Part shown: in pieces, positions 49,821-60,537 of the stretch | Numbering within the stretch: the stretch's first letter is position 1 | Layout: each line of letters begins with the position of its first letter | Source of the DNA: Bordetella genomosp. 13 | GTDB lineage: Bacteria; Pseudomonadota; Gammaproteobacteria; Burkholderiales; Burkholderiaceae_B | Reading direction: 5' to 3' | NCBI RefSeq assembly: GCF_007679965.1 | Contig: NZ_VEHL01000003.1 | Span: forward strand, 124,001-188,000 | Length of the DNA stretch: 64,000 nt | The notes under the pieces: generated by a model | Seen by the model: only the letters and a program-made list of their open reading frames with translations | Told to the model about the DNA's origin: nothing | Databases searched by the model: none | Translations under genes and position numbers: made by a program

Positions 49821-51839
49821 ATGGCTTTATTGCAGATTTCCGAACCCGGCGAATCGCCCGCGCCGCACCAGCGTCGGCTGGCGGTGGGCATCGACCTGGG
49901 CACGACCAATTCCCTGGTGGCCGCGGTGCGCAGCAGCGTGGCCGAAGTGCTGAACGACGATACGGGGCGGCCGCTGCTGCCTTCGGCCGTGCAGTATCTG
50001 CCGGGCGGCCGGGCCGTCACCGGCTATGACGCCCTGGCGCAGCAGGCCAGCGACCCGGCCAACACCATCGTGTCGGTCAAGCGTTTCATGGGCCGCTCGC
50101 TGGCCGAGGCGCGCGCCAGCGGTGCGCCGTACGAATTCGTGGATGCCGTGGGCGTCGATACGTCCGGCGTGGATACGTCCGGCGTGGATAAGCCGCAGGC
50201 GAGGGCCGCCGCCACCGCGGGCGCCGGCATGGTGCGCCTGCGCACGGTGCAGGGCGACCTCAGTCCCGTCGAGGTCTCGGCGCAGATCCTGGCCGTGCTG
50301 CGCCAGCGTGCCGAGGACGTGCTGGGCGACGACCTGGTGGGCGCCGTCATCACGGTGCCGGCCTATTTCGACGATGCCCAGCGCCAGGCCACGCGCGACG
50401 CCGCTCGGCTGGCCGGGCTGAACGTGCTGCGCCTGCTGAACGAGCCCACCGCCGCGGCCATCGCCTACGGGCTGGATAACGCGGCCGAGGGTGTGTATGC
50501 GGTGTACGACCTGGGCGGCGGCACGTTCGATGTGTCCATCCTGCGCCTGACGCGCGGCGTGTTCGAGGTCATCGCCACGGGCGGCGACACCGCGCTGGGC
50601 GGCGACGATTTCGATTCGGTCATCGTCGAGCGCGTGCTGGCGCAGCAGGCCGGCATGACGTCGCGGGACGTGGCGTCGCAGCCTCGCGCCGGCAGCGGTG
50701 GCGGCGACCGCGCAACCACCGATTCATCCGCCGCCACGCAAGCCGCGCGCGCCGACCGCCGCCGCCTTCTGGTGGCCGCGCGCGCCGCGCGCGAGGCGCT
50801 CAGCTCGCAAGAGCAGGTGCGCTTCGAGGCCATGCTGGACGACGGCACGGCTGTCGCCTGCGACCTGAGCCGCGCGCAATTCGAGGAATGGGCCGCCGAA
50901 CTGGTCCAGCGCACGCTGGACAGCGCCCGCCGCGCATTGCGCGATGCCCAGCTGAAGCCCGCCGACGTGCGTGGCGTGGTGATGGTGGGCGGCGCCACGC
51001 GCATGCCCGTGGTGCGCCGCGCCGTGGGTGAACTGTTCGGCACCGAGCCGCTGGTCGATCTCGATCCCGACCAGGTCGTGGCGCTTGGCGCCGCGCTGCA
51101 GGCCAACCTGCTGGCGGGCAATCGCGCGCCGGGCGAGGACTGGCTGCTGCTGGACGTGATCCCGCTGTCGCTGGGCCTGGAGACCATGGGCGGCCTGGTC
51201 GAACGCATCATCCCGCGCAACAGCACCATCCCCGTGGCGCGTGCACAGGAATTCACCACTTTCAAGGACGGCCAGAGCGCGATGAGCCTGCACGTGGTGC
51301 AGGGCGAACGCGACCTGGTGTCCGACAGCCGTTCGCTGGCGCGCTTCGAGCTGCGCGGCATTCCGCCCATGGTGGCGGGCGCCGCGCGCATCCGCGTCAC
51401 CTTCCAGGTCGATGCGGATGGCTTGCTCAGCGTCACCGCGCGCGAACAGAGCACCGGCGTCGAGGCGGCCGTCACGGTCAAGCCCTCGTACGGCCTGTCC
51501 GACGACGAGATATCCAGCATGCTGGCCGACAGCGTGCGCCTGGCCGACAGCGACGCGCGCGCCCGCATGTTGCGCGAGCAGCAGGTCGAGGCGCGGCAGC
51601 TGGCCGAGTCCGTGCGCGCCGCGCTGCAGGTCGACGGCGACCTGCTGGAAGCGGATGAACGCGCGCGCGTGGACCAATGCCTGGTGGCCGCCGATGGGGC
51701 CGAAGCACTGGACGACGTGGAGGCCGTGCGCGCCGCGGTGCAGGCGCTGTCCGACGCCACTGAAGACTTCGCCGCGCGGCGCATGGATCGCAGTATCCGC
51801 CGCGCCCTGGCCGGCCGTAAACTCGACGAAATCGCCTGA
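49821..51839 (+). CDS. hscA: Fe-S chaperone HscA (Hsp70), with insertions
   Basis: HscA is the Hsp70 that releases clusters from IscU. The 672-residue protein has [27 protein letters not shown] and a substrate domain. It is longer than E. coli HscA (616) because of two segments: one near 110-133, which includes a 15-bp tandem duplication encoding VDTSG twice, and one near 277-313, rich in Gly/Ser/Ala/Thr. Both sit in the nucleotide-binding domain. The start [12 protein letters not shown] has an AAGCGAG-like site upstream. Confidence 0.95.
   Translation: MALLQISEPGESPAPHQRRLAVGIDLGTTNSLVAAVRSSVAEVLNDDTGRPLLPSAVQYLPGGRAVTGYDALAQQASDPANTIVSVKRFMGRSLAEARASGAPYEFVDAVGVDTSGVDTSGVDKPQARAAATAGAGMVRLRTVQGDLSPVEVSAQILAVLRQRAEDVLGDDLVGAVITVPAYFDDAQRQATRDAARLAGLNVLRLLNEPTAAAIAYGLDNAAEGVYAVYDLGGGTFDVSILRLTRGVFEVIATGGDTALGGDDFDSVIVERVLAQQAGMTSRDVASQPRAGSGGGDRATTDSSAATQAARADRRRLLVAARAAREALSSQEQVRFEAMLDDGTAVACDLSRAQFEEWAAELVQRTLDSARRALRDAQLKPADVRGVVMVGGATRMPVVRRAVGELFGTEPLVDLDPDQVVALGAALQANLLAGNRAPGEDWLLLDVIPLSLGLETMGGLVERIIPRNSTIPVARAQEFTTFKDGQSAMSLHVVQGERDLVSDSRSLARFELRGIPPMVAGAARIRVTFQVDADGLLSVTAREQSTGVEAAVTVKPSYGLSDDEISSMLADSVRLADSDARARMLREQQVEARQLAESVRAALQVDGDLLEADERARVDQCLVAADGAEALDDVEAVRAAVQALSDATEDFAARRMDRSIRRALAGRKLDEIA
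50157..50186 (+). repeat. 15-bp in-frame tandem repeat within hscA
   Basis: gatacgtccggcgtg is repeated exactly at 50157-50171 and 50172-50186, followed by a partial gata. It encodes DTSGV twice, so copy number could change without a frameshift. Confidence 0.9.
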
Positions 51840-51844
51840 CCGAC

Positions 51845-52186
51845 ATGCCCAAGCTGACTGTATTGCCTCATCCCGACGTGTGCCCCGAGGGCGCCGTCAT
51901 CGAGAACGCGCCGCAGGGCGTGTCCATCTGCCGCGTGCTGCTGGACAACCACATCGACATCGAGCATGCCTGCGAACTGTCGTGTGCCTGCACCACCTGC
52001 CACGTGGTCGTGAAGCAGGGATACGCCTCGCTGGAAGACGCCACGGACGCCGAGGAAGACCTGCTGGACCGCGCCTGGGGGCTGACCTCCACGTCGCGGC
52101 TGTCGTGCCAGGCCAGGATCGCCGACCAGGACCTGACCGTGGAAATCCCGAAGTACACGATCAACCACGCCAAAGAGGCGCACTGA
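51845..52186 (+). CDS. fdx: [2Fe-2S] ferredoxin of the isc operon
   Basis: This 113-residue adrenodoxin-type ferredoxin gives electrons for cluster assembly. Cluster cysteines are C43, C49, C52 (ACELSCACTTC) and C88 (RLSCQ). It starts 5 bases after the hscA stop and ends just before iscX. Confidence 0.97.
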   Translation: MPKLTVLPHPDVCPEGAVIENAPQGVSICRVLLDNHIDIEHACELSCACTTCHVVVKQGYASLEDATDAEEDLLDRAWGLTSTSRLSCQARIADQDLTVEIPKYTINHAKEAH

Positions 52187-52187
52187 G

Positions 52188-52382
52188 ATGAAGTGGACCG
52201 ACACCTATGACGTCGCCGCGGCACTGGCCGACACGCATCCCGACGTCGATCCCAAGGCCGTGCGTTTCACGCAGCTGCGCGAATGGGTGTTGGCGCTGCC
52301 GGGCTTCGACGACGATCCCGCGCGCAGCGGCGAGAAGATCCTCGAGGCCATCCAGATGGCCTGGATCGACGAGGCCGAGTAA
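52188..52382 (+). CDS. iscX: IscX, Fe-S assembly accessory protein
   Basis: IscX is a small acidic protein that binds IscS and modulates assembly. The 64 residues (MKWTDTYDVAAALADTHPDV) match family size and pattern, with WxDE near the end (AWIDEAE). It is the last isc gene. Confidence 0.95.
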   Translation: MKWTDTYDVAAALADTHPDVDPKAVRFTQLREWVLALPGFDDDPARSGEKILEAIQMAWIDEAE

Positions 52383-52426
52383 GGTCCTCCCTCCTGGCGC
52401 GGCATTCCCGCGGCCGGGAAATCGAG

Positions 52427-52456
52427 CGGCTCCGCCAGCGATGGCGGAGCCGTTTT
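52427..52456 (+). terminator. terminator of the isc operon
   Basis: An 11-bp stem (cggctccgcca / tggcggagccg) with loop gcga is followed by tttt. Confidence 0.9.
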
Positions 52457-52551
52457 GCTTGTCCGGGCGAATGGCCAGCTGGGTGCGCGGACGCCGGCAC
52501 ATCACGATCCGCAAGTAATATCGAGGGCATTCCCTTCCAAGGTGCCCCTTC

Positions 52552-53445
52552 ATGACCGTTCGCCTGCGTTTCGGACTCGCCGCCAACCGCCTGCATCACG
52601 AAACGGCCGACGCCGCGTTGTTCGACTGGCTGCGCGCCAGCTCGGCCGGCATCCGCGAGCTGGGCATGGAGCTGCACACGGTCGGGCGCACGTACGACGC
52701 CATCCAGCGCGAGGAGATGCTGCAAGGCTATCGCGGCCTGATCCGCTATCCCTATGGCCGCGAGGGCGGGCTGATGAAACTGGTGGCGCGGGTCACCGAG
52801 GGGCGAGACGGCGCGGAGCCCTTCGATGGCGCCATCTACCTGATCGACCCGGTGGATCCCTCGTCCATCTTTCCCGAGGCGCTGGCGCTGAAGCGGCAGT
52901 GCATCACGCATGGCCGGCCCTTCATCTCGACGCTGGCGGGCGCCATCGAATGGATCGAGGCGGAGCGGGTGCTGGCGGGGCTGGCGCCCGATCCCGCGGT
53001 GTCGCGCCATTTCGATTTCGGCCGCCAGACGCTGGCGCTGATCGCGCACGATGCCTTGAAAAGCGAGATGCTGACGTTCGCCGCGGAGCACTTCGATCTG
53101 CTGTCGCAGTTCGCCGGGCGAGTGGCCACGGGCACCACGGGCGGACTGTTGAACGACTTGGCCTGGTCGCGTGGCTGGCCGGCGGACAAGCCTTGGGTGC
53201 GGCGCTACCTGAGCGGTCCGCTGGGCGGCGACGCGCAGATCGCCGAACTGGTGCTGGAACAGCAATGCCAGCGGGTGGTGTTCTTCGAGGATCCTCACGT
53301 GGCGCGTCAGCACGAGGCCGACATCCAGCTGCTGGAGCGCGCCGTCCGGGTCGTCACGGCGCACGCTGCGTGCGCGACCTCGCCGGTGGTGGCGCGGCGC
53401 TGGGCGCAGGCGGCGCGGCTGCGTGCCGAGCGGGCAGCCGCGTAG
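52552..53445 (+). CDS. two-domain methylglyoxal synthase
   Basis: Methylglyoxal synthase converts dihydroxyacetone phosphate to methylglyoxal. The C-terminal half (about 158-290) has all the expected motifs: AHDALKSEM (His, Asp, Lys), the phosphate loop GTTGG (about 194-198), SGPLGGDAQ with the catalytic Asp, and FFEDPHVARQHEAD. The N-terminal half (about 1-150) looks like a second copy of the same fold but has lost the catalytic residues: LAANRLH replaces the AHD motif and YGREGGLM stands at the GGD position. The usual enzyme is about 150 residues; this is 297. Confidence 0.88.
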   Translation: MTVRLRFGLAANRLHHETADAALFDWLRASSAGIRELGMELHTVGRTYDAIQREEMLQGYRGLIRYPYGREGGLMKLVARVTEGRDGAEPFDGAIYLIDPVDPSSIFPEALALKRQCITHGRPFISTLAGAIEWIEAERVLAGLAPDPAVSRHFDFGRQTLALIAHDALKSEMLTFAAEHFDLLSQFAGRVATGTTGGLLNDLAWSRGWPADKPWVRRYLSGPLGGDAQIAELVLEQQCQRVVFFEDPHVARQHEADIQLLERAVRVVTAHAACATSPVVARRWAQAARLRAERAAA

Positions 53446-53664
53446 AGAGGCAGTCGGTCCGCGCGGAGGCTCTCTGCCCGCGCCGCTCTGGTCGTCAGGG
53501 CGATCGGCCGGCTCCGTCACGATGTGTGAGTCGTGCCTGCGTTCCGCCGACTTCGATTGCGGTCCCCCGAATTGTCGTGAAAATCCAACATCCATCCGCC
53601 ATCCGGGTGAAATCCTGCTGTCACTTATTTAAACGCTAACGAGAACAATTAACATTTGTGCTCC

Positions 53665-53677
53665 AATAATCATTATT
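53665..53677. promoter_or_regulatory. Fur-like palindrome upstream of the TonB receptor
   Basis: aataat-c-attatt is a perfect 6-1-6 repeat resembling the core of the Fur box. It lies 14 bases before the GTG start and 2 bases before the GGAG site, so it would overlap the leader. Confidence 0.5.
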
Positions 53678-53691
53678 CCGGAGCTGTTCCC

Positions 53692-55809
53692 GTGCGTTCC
53701 TACTTTGTCTACCGCCGCGCCACCCTGGCCGCGGCGCTCGGCCTGCTGCCCACCGTGCTGATCGCGCAGCAGGCCCCCGTGACGACCTCCACGCTGCCGG
53801 CCGTCAAGGTCGAAGGGGTAGGCGAAGAGACCGCGACCGGGCCTGTGTACGGCTATTCGGCGCGACGCTCGGCCACGGCCACCAAGACCGACACGCCACT
53901 GATCGAGACCGCCCAATCCATCACCGTGCTGCCGCGCGAGCAGATCGTGGATCAGGGCGCCACCAGCCTGCAGGACGCGCTGGGCTATGCCGCCGGCGTG
54001 CGTTCCGATGCCTATGGGGTGGACTCCCGCTCGGACGGCGTGCGGGTGCGCGGCATCGATCCGGTGATTTACCTGGACGGCCTGCGCCAGGCGTACGACT
54101 ACTACACCAGCACGACGCGCACCGATCCCTACATGCTTGAGCGCATCGAGGTGCTGCGCGGTCCGTCGGCCATGCTGTACGGGCAGGGCAGCACGGGCGG
54201 CGTCGTCAACATGGTCAGCAAGCGGCCGTTGGACGAGGCGCAGCGCGAGGTGGGCGTGCAGTTGGGCAATCATGGCCGCAAGCAGGCCCAGATCGACCTG
54301 ACCGGCCCCGTGACGGAAGACGGGCAGTGGCTGTACCGCCTGGTGGCGCTCAAGCGCGACGCCGATACCCAGGTGCACTACGTGCCGGACGACCGTTCGC
54401 TGGTGGCGCCCTCGCTGACGTGGCGTCCCAGCGCGGCCACGTCCCTGACGCTGCAGGCGCTCTACCAGAAGGACAAGTCGGGCTCGACCGCGCAGTTCAT
54501 GCCGTGGGAGGGCATGCGCCTGGACAACCCGAACGGCACGATCCCCACCTACCGCTTCATCGGCGAGCCGGGCCATGACCGCTACGATTCCGAGCGGCGC
54601 AGCATCGGCTGGCTGTTCGAACACAAGTTCAACGACCAGTGGTCGTTCAGCCAGGGCTTTCGCCACGCGCGCAACAAGGTCGACTACCTGACCCACTATG
54701 CGGACTCGTTCACGGTGCCGGGCGGCTGGTCGCTGGATCCCATCGACAAGCGCATCATCGGCCGCTACGCGGACGACTCCATCACCAAGGTGCGGATGAA
54801 CACGCTGGACCAGCACCTGCTGGGCAAGGTGCGCACAGGCATCATCGAGCATCAGGTGCTGGTGGGGCTGGACTGGTCGAATTACCGTCGCGAACGCCGC
54901 AGCGGTTTCGGCTACGACTCGATCGACGCCTATGCGCCGGTGTACGGCAATTACGTGGCGCCCGAGCTGAGCCGGGACCCGCTCTACAAGCAGCGCCAGA
55001 CCGGCTTCTATCTGCAGGACCAGATGAAGATCGACCGCAACTGGATCGTGACGGCGGGCGTGCGCCACGACCGCGCGCGCAGCGAGCAGGAAGGCAGCGA
55101 GGCCGAGAAGGCGCAGGCCACCACCAAGCGCTTCGGCCTGATGTACGCGTTCGAGAACGGCTGGTCGCCGTACGTCAGCTACAGCGAGTCGTTCGTGCCG
55201 GTGGCCGGCACCACGCGCACCACGCCTGACGGCGATGTGCCCGAGACGTACAAGCCCTTGCGCGGCAAGCAATGGGAAACCGGGGTGAAGCACCAGTCCG
55301 CCGACGGGCGACGCATGTTCACGGCGTCGGTGTTCCACCTGAAGGAAGAGAACCAGCTGGTGCCCGATCCCTCGGGCGGCCTGAACAACGTCCAGACCGG
55401 CGAGACCACGACCAAGGGCCTGGAACTGGAATGGCGCGGCCAACTGACCTCGTCGTTCGACCTGCTGGCTCACTACAACTATCTGGACCTGGATTCGAAG
55501 CTGGAAGGCATCCCGCGCCACCAGGCGGCGGTGTGGGGCAAGTATCGCTTCGCGGTGGGCGGCCTGGACGGCTTCGCGGTGGGCGCCGGCACGCGCTGGA
55601 TGTCGTCGTTCCATGATGGCGCCGGTCCGCAGATCGCGTCGGTCACGCTGGTCGACGCCATGCTTTCGTACGAGTCGAACCAGTGGCGCTATGCGCTGAA
55701 CGTGAACAACCTGGCCGACAAGACCTACGTGGCGACGTGCCTGTCGCGCGGCGATTGCTGGTATGGCGCGCGCCGCAGCGCCATCGTCAGCGCGACGTAC
55801 AAGTTCTGA
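53692..55809 (+). CDS. TonB-dependent siderophore receptor, hydroxamate (FhuA-like) type
   Basis: This outer-membrane receptor imports ferric siderophore using TonB energy. The 705-residue protein has a signal peptide (RRATLAAALGLLPTVLIAQQ), a TonB box-like start, the plug (VRGIDPVIYLDGLRQ and ERIEVLRGPSAMLYGQGSTGG), the barrel, and a C-terminal Phe. The late motif YVATCLSRGDCWYGARR, with two cysteines, resembles ferrichrome/hydroxamate receptors. GTG 53692 is preferred because GGAG lies 8 bases before it. No N-terminal signalling domain is present. Confidence 0.92.
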   Translation: MRSYFVYRRATLAAALGLLPTVLIAQQAPVTTSTLPAVKVEGVGEETATGPVYGYSARRSATATKTDTPLIETAQSITVLPREQIVDQGATSLQDALGYAAGVRSDAYGVDSRSDGVRVRGIDPVIYLDGLRQAYDYYTSTTRTDPYMLERIEVLRGPSAMLYGQGSTGGVVNMVSKRPLDEAQREVGVQLGNHGRKQAQIDLTGPVTEDGQWLYRLVALKRDADTQVHYVPDDRSLVAPSLTWRPSAATSLTLQALYQKDKSGSTAQFMPWEGMRLDNPNGTIPTYRFIGEPGHDRYDSERRSIGWLFEHKFNDQWSFSQGFRHARNKVDYLTHYADSFTVPGGWSLDPIDKRIIGRYADDSITKVRMNTLDQHLLGKVRTGIIEHQVLVGLDWSNYRRERRSGFGYDSIDAYAPVYGNYVAPELSRDPLYKQRQTGFYLQDQMKIDRNWIVTAGVRHDRARSEQEGSEAEKAQATTKRFGLMYAFENGWSPYVSYSESFVPVAGTTRTTPDGDVPETYKPLRGKQWETGVKHQSADGRRMFTASVFHLKEENQLVPDPSGGLNNVQTGETTTKGLELEWRGQLTSSFDLLAHYNYLDLDSKLEGIPRHQAAVWGKYRFAVGGLDGFAVGAGTRWMSSFHDGAGPQIASVTLVDAMLSYESNQWRYALNVNNLADKTYVATCLSRGDCWYGARRSAIVSATYKF

Positions 55810-55829
55810 ATCTGGCGTTTTGGAGCCGG

Positions 55830-56771
55830 TCAGTCCATGACGGCCGCGGCGGCGTCCTCGCGGGAGTCGCCGGGTTCCGGGGCTTCCCTCCTGACCGTAT
55901 CGAGGAACCGCCGCAGCAACGGCGCGTCGTCGTCGGGCCGGTACGCCAGCAGCAGCTGGCTGGCGGCATCCGGCGTGTCGATCGGGCGATAGGCCACCCC
56001 GGGCACGCTGCTGCGCGCATAGGTCTCCGGCAGGATGGAGATGCCCATGCCGGCCGCCACCAGCCCCAGGATAGTGGTGCCTTCCCGGGCTTCCTGCACC
56101 AGGCGCGGCGCGTAGCCCGCGCGGCTGGTCAGCACCATCACGTGTTCGAACAGGCCGCAGCCGAGGCCGCGCGGAAACAGGATGAAGGGCTCGTCGCGCA
56201 GCGCCGCCAGGGACAGCGGCCGGGTGCCCCGCGACAGCGGATGATGGTCGGGCAGCACCGCGACCAGGCGATCGCTCCACAGCGGCAGCGTAGCCAAGCT
56301 GGCCGGCGGGCAGAAGAGCAGGGACGGGCGCAGGAAGCCGACGTCGATGCTCTTGTCCGCCAGCGCGCGCAGCTGCTGGCCCGTGGACATGTGGGCCAGG
56401 TCGGCGCGCGCCTGCGGATGGGCCGAGCGAAAGCGCTGGATCAGGCGGGGAAAGGCCTCGAACATGGGCAGCGAGGCGGTGAACGCCACGCGCAGCTCGC
56501 CGGCCAGGCCGCGCGAGGCCAGCCGCACCACCTCGCCCGCGCGGTCGACGTGCCGCAAGGCGGCGCGCGCCTGTTCCAGGAACAGCGCGCCGATCTCGGT
56601 CAGCGCCACGTGGCGCTTGCTGCGTTCCAGCAGTATCGATCCCAGTTCCTCTTCCAGCGCCTTGATCTGCAGGCTGAGCGGCGGCTGGCTGACGTGCAGG
56701 CGCCGCGCGGCGGCGCTGAAGCTCAGTTCCTCGGCGACGGCGACGAAGTAGCGCAGCTGGCGTAGTTCCAT
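55830..56771 (-). CDS. LysR-family transcriptional regulator
   Basis: The 313-residue protein has the LysR winged helix (MELRQLRYFVAVAEELSFS, AAARRLHVSQPPLSLQIK) and a ligand-binding domain (from about 90). It is divergent from the Bug-galB-like pair, so it likely controls them, activated by an aromatic-acid ligand. It ends 20 bases from the convergent receptor gene. Confidence 0.94.
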   Translation of the reverse strand: MELRQLRYFVAVAEELSFSAAARRLHVSQPPLSLQIKALEEELGSILLERSKRHVALTEIGALFLEQARAALRHVDRAGEVVRLASRGLAGELRVAFTASLPMFEAFPRLIQRFRSAHPQARADLAHMSTGQQLRALADKSIDVGFLRPSLLFCPPASLATLPLWSDRLVAVLPDHHPLSRGTRPLSLAALRDEPFILFPRGLGCGLFEHVMVLTSRAGYAPRLVQEAREGTTILGLVAAGMGISILPETYARSSVPGVAYRPIDTPDAASQLLLAYRPDDDAPLLRRFLDTVRREAPEPGDSREDAAAAVMD

Positions 56772-56901
56772 GGTTATCTGGAAGCCAAATAAATAGGTGT
56801 CGGAAAAAGTATTGGATCATATTACTGGTCCCGCGGGATGATGGTCGCCTGCATACCCACAATGGGACGCCCCTGGCGTTCCTCACCACAGGAGACAACT
56901 C

Positions 56902-57897
56902 ATGCAACGGACTTCCCCCGTCCTGAACCGGCTGATGCGCGCCTGCGGCCTGGCGTTCGCGCTGGCCCTGGCGGGCGCGGGCGCCGCCCACGCCGCCCAG
57001 CCCTTTCCCGACAAGCCGATCCGCGTGGTCGTGCCGTATTCGCCGGGCGGCGGCGTGGACATCGTCACGCGCCTGGTCACGCAGAAGATGGCGGAAAACC
57101 TGGGGCAGCCGGTCATCGTGGACAACCGGCCGGGCGCCGCCACCAACATCGGCATGGAAGCGGTGGCGCGCGCGCAGCCGGACGGCTATACGCTGTTGAC
57201 GGCCTCGAACACGCTGGCCGCCAACGGCGCGTTGTTCTCCAGGCTGCCTTTCGATCCCGCCAAGGATTTCGCGCCGGTGGGCGCCATCGGCTACGCCTCG
57301 CTGGTGGTTGTGGTGCCGTCCGACTCGTCCTACAAGCGCCTGCGCGATCTCGTGGCGTACGGCCAGGCCAATCCGACGAAACTGACCTATGCCTCCGCGG
57401 GCAACGGCAGTTCGGGCCACCTGGCCAGCGAGCTGCTCAAGACCGAGGGCAAGTTCCAGGCCCTGCACGTGCCGTACAAGGGCGGCTCGCCGGCCGTGAC
57501 GGACCTGCTGGGCGGGCGGATCGGCTTCATGTCCATCAATCCGCTGGAAGTCGTGCCGCACATCCAGTCCGGCAAGCTGCGCGCGCTGGCCATGCTGGAC
57601 GACAAGCGCTCGCCTTTGCTGCCGGACGTGCCGACCGCCGCCGACCAGGGCCTGCCCGGCGCGCAGGCGTCTGTGTGGTGGGGGCTGATCGGGCCGGCGG
57701 GCATGCCCGCGCCGGTGGTCGAGCGCCTGAACCAGGCCTTGCAGAAGGCGCTGGCCGATGCCGCCGTGCGCCAGCGCATGGCCGAGATGGGCGCCGAGCT
57801 GACCCCGGGCAGCGCGGCCGATTTCGGCAAGTTCGTGCAGGCCGAGACCGTGAAGTGGGATCGCGTCATCAAGCAGGCCGGCGTGCGCGCGGACTGA
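56902..57897 (+). CDS. Bug/TctC-family periplasmic solute-binding protein
   Basis: The 331-residue protein has a signal peptide (about 1-32, cleavage after AHA) and Bug motifs VVVPYSPGGGVDIVTR, DNRPGAATNIG and SAGNGSSGHLA. It stands between the divergent LysR gene and the galB-like gene, so the ligand may be an aromatic or dicarboxylate catabolite. No TctAB genes are adjacent. Confidence 0.93.
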   Translation: MQRTSPVLNRLMRACGLAFALALAGAGAAHAAQPFPDKPIRVVVPYSPGGGVDIVTRLVTQKMAENLGQPVIVDNRPGAATNIGMEAVARAQPDGYTLLTASNTLAANGALFSRLPFDPAKDFAPVGAIGYASLVVVVPSDSSYKRLRDLVAYGQANPTKLTYASAGNGSSGHLASELLKTEGKFQALHVPYKGGSPAVTDLLGGRIGFMSINPLEVVPHIQSGKLRALAMLDDKRSPLLPDVPTAADQGLPGAQASVWWGLIGPAGMPAPVVERLNQALQKALADAAVRQRMAEMGAELTPGSAADFGKFVQAETVKWDRVIKQAGVRAD

Positions 57898-57929
57898 GGC
57901 CTGCCGTCGTTTTCGTTATGGAGAAGCCC

Positions 57930-58655
57930 ATGAGCAGCACCCAACAACAGACCGGCCTGGTCGTCAGCGCCCATTCGGCGGACTTCGTCTGGCGCGCGGG
58001 CGGCGCGATCGCGCTGTATGCCAGCCGCGGCTGGAACATGGTCGTCGTGTGCCTGTCGTACGGCGAGCGAGGCGAGTCGGCCAAGCTGTGGCGCGAGCCC
58101 GGCATGACGCTGGACCGCGTGAAGGCGGCGCGCCGCGAAGAGGCCGAACGCGCCGCGGGCATCCTGGGCGCCTCGGCGCGCTTCCTGGACTGTGGCGACT
58201 ATCCGCTGCGCGTGCCGGACGAAGCCCTGTTCCAGCTGGTCGACATCTACCGCGAACTGCGGCCGGCCTTCGTGCTTACGCATTCGCAGCGCGACCCGTA
58301 CAACTTCGACCACCCGCTGGCCACGCACGTGGCGCAGGAGGCGCGCGTGATCGCGCAGGCGCATGGGCACAATCCCGGACAGGGCGTGGTCGGCGCGCCT
58401 CCGGTGTTCCTGTTCGAGCCGCACCAGCCCGAGCAATGCGGCTGGAAGCCCGACGTGCTGCTGGACATCTCGCCGGTATGGGAGACCAAGCGCCGCGCGT
58501 TCGAGACCATGGCGGCGCAGGAACACCTGTGGGAGTACTACACGCGCGTGGCGCTGCAGCGCGGCGTACAGGCGGCGCGCAATTCGGATCGGGCGATCCG
58601 GTATGGGGAAGGGTACCAGCGCGTGTTCCCGCAGGTGACGGGGGAACTGGCCTGA
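57930..58655 (+). CDS. PIG-L superfamily hydratase, GalB-like (4-oxalomesaconate hydratase)
   Basis: The 241-residue protein matches my recollection of GalB, the zinc 4-oxalomesaconate hydratase of gallate breakdown. Its VVSAHSADFVWRAGGAIAL start has H15 and D18 but Ala17 where PIG-L deacetylases have the catalytic Asp, which suits a hydratase rather than a deacetylase. THSQRDPYNFDHPLATH supplies the second half of the metal site. GGAG lies 6 bases before ATG 57930. The Bug gene ends 32 bases upstream. No galA, galC or galD is in the window. Deacetylase function cannot be fully excluded. Confidence 0.75.
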   Translation: MSSTQQQTGLVVSAHSADFVWRAGGAIALYASRGWNMVVVCLSYGERGESAKLWREPGMTLDRVKAARREEAERAAGILGASARFLDCGDYPLRVPDEALFQLVDIYRELRPAFVLTHSQRDPYNFDHPLATHVAQEARVIAQAHGHNPGQGVVGAPPVFLFEPHQPEQCGWKPDVLLDISPVWETKRRAFETMAAQEHLWEYYTRVALQRGVQAARNSDRAIRYGEGYQRVFPQVTGELA

Positions 58656-58707
58656 GCGGGCCCCGCACGGGCGTGGGGAGGCCGCCCGGCCCGGCCGCGT
58701 GCGGCGC

Positions 58708-59001
58708 CTAGCGGCGCCGCTTCAACAACGCCACCCCGGCGCAGGCCACCGAGATGGCCAGCAGCACGCCGGCCACGGGCAGCAGCGTGCTGCGTTCCTG
58801 GCCGGCGCCGGACGACAGCTGGCCCAGCCAGAAGGCCACGCAGCACAGCGACGCGATCAGCATCACGACCGCCGTCAGCAGCAGCGCCGCGTAAGTGCGC
58901 TGGTCCGTGCCGGGCGGCGCGGCCAGCACGCCGCGGCGCGGCAGCACCACATACATCAGCAGCACCAGGAAGGCGACGATGACGAGGATTTTGCCGATCA
59001 T
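58708..59001 (-). CDS. small hypothetical membrane protein
   Basis: This 97-residue protein has three hydrophobic segments (about 2-20, 41-63 and 72-90), a basic middle stretch (LPRRGVLAAPPGTDQR) and ends KRRR. No family is recognised. It lies 11 bases after lysS on the same strand and may be cotranscribed. Confidence 0.65.
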   Translation of the reverse strand: MIGKILVIVAFLVLLMYVVLPRRGVLAAPPGTDQRTYAALLLTAVVMLIASLCCVAFWLGQLSSGAGQERSTLLPVAGVLLAISVACAGVALLKRRR

Positions 59002-59012
59002 GGCGGGGTCCG

Positions 59013-60530
<1,518 letters not shown>

Positions 60531-60537
60531 GGCGGGT

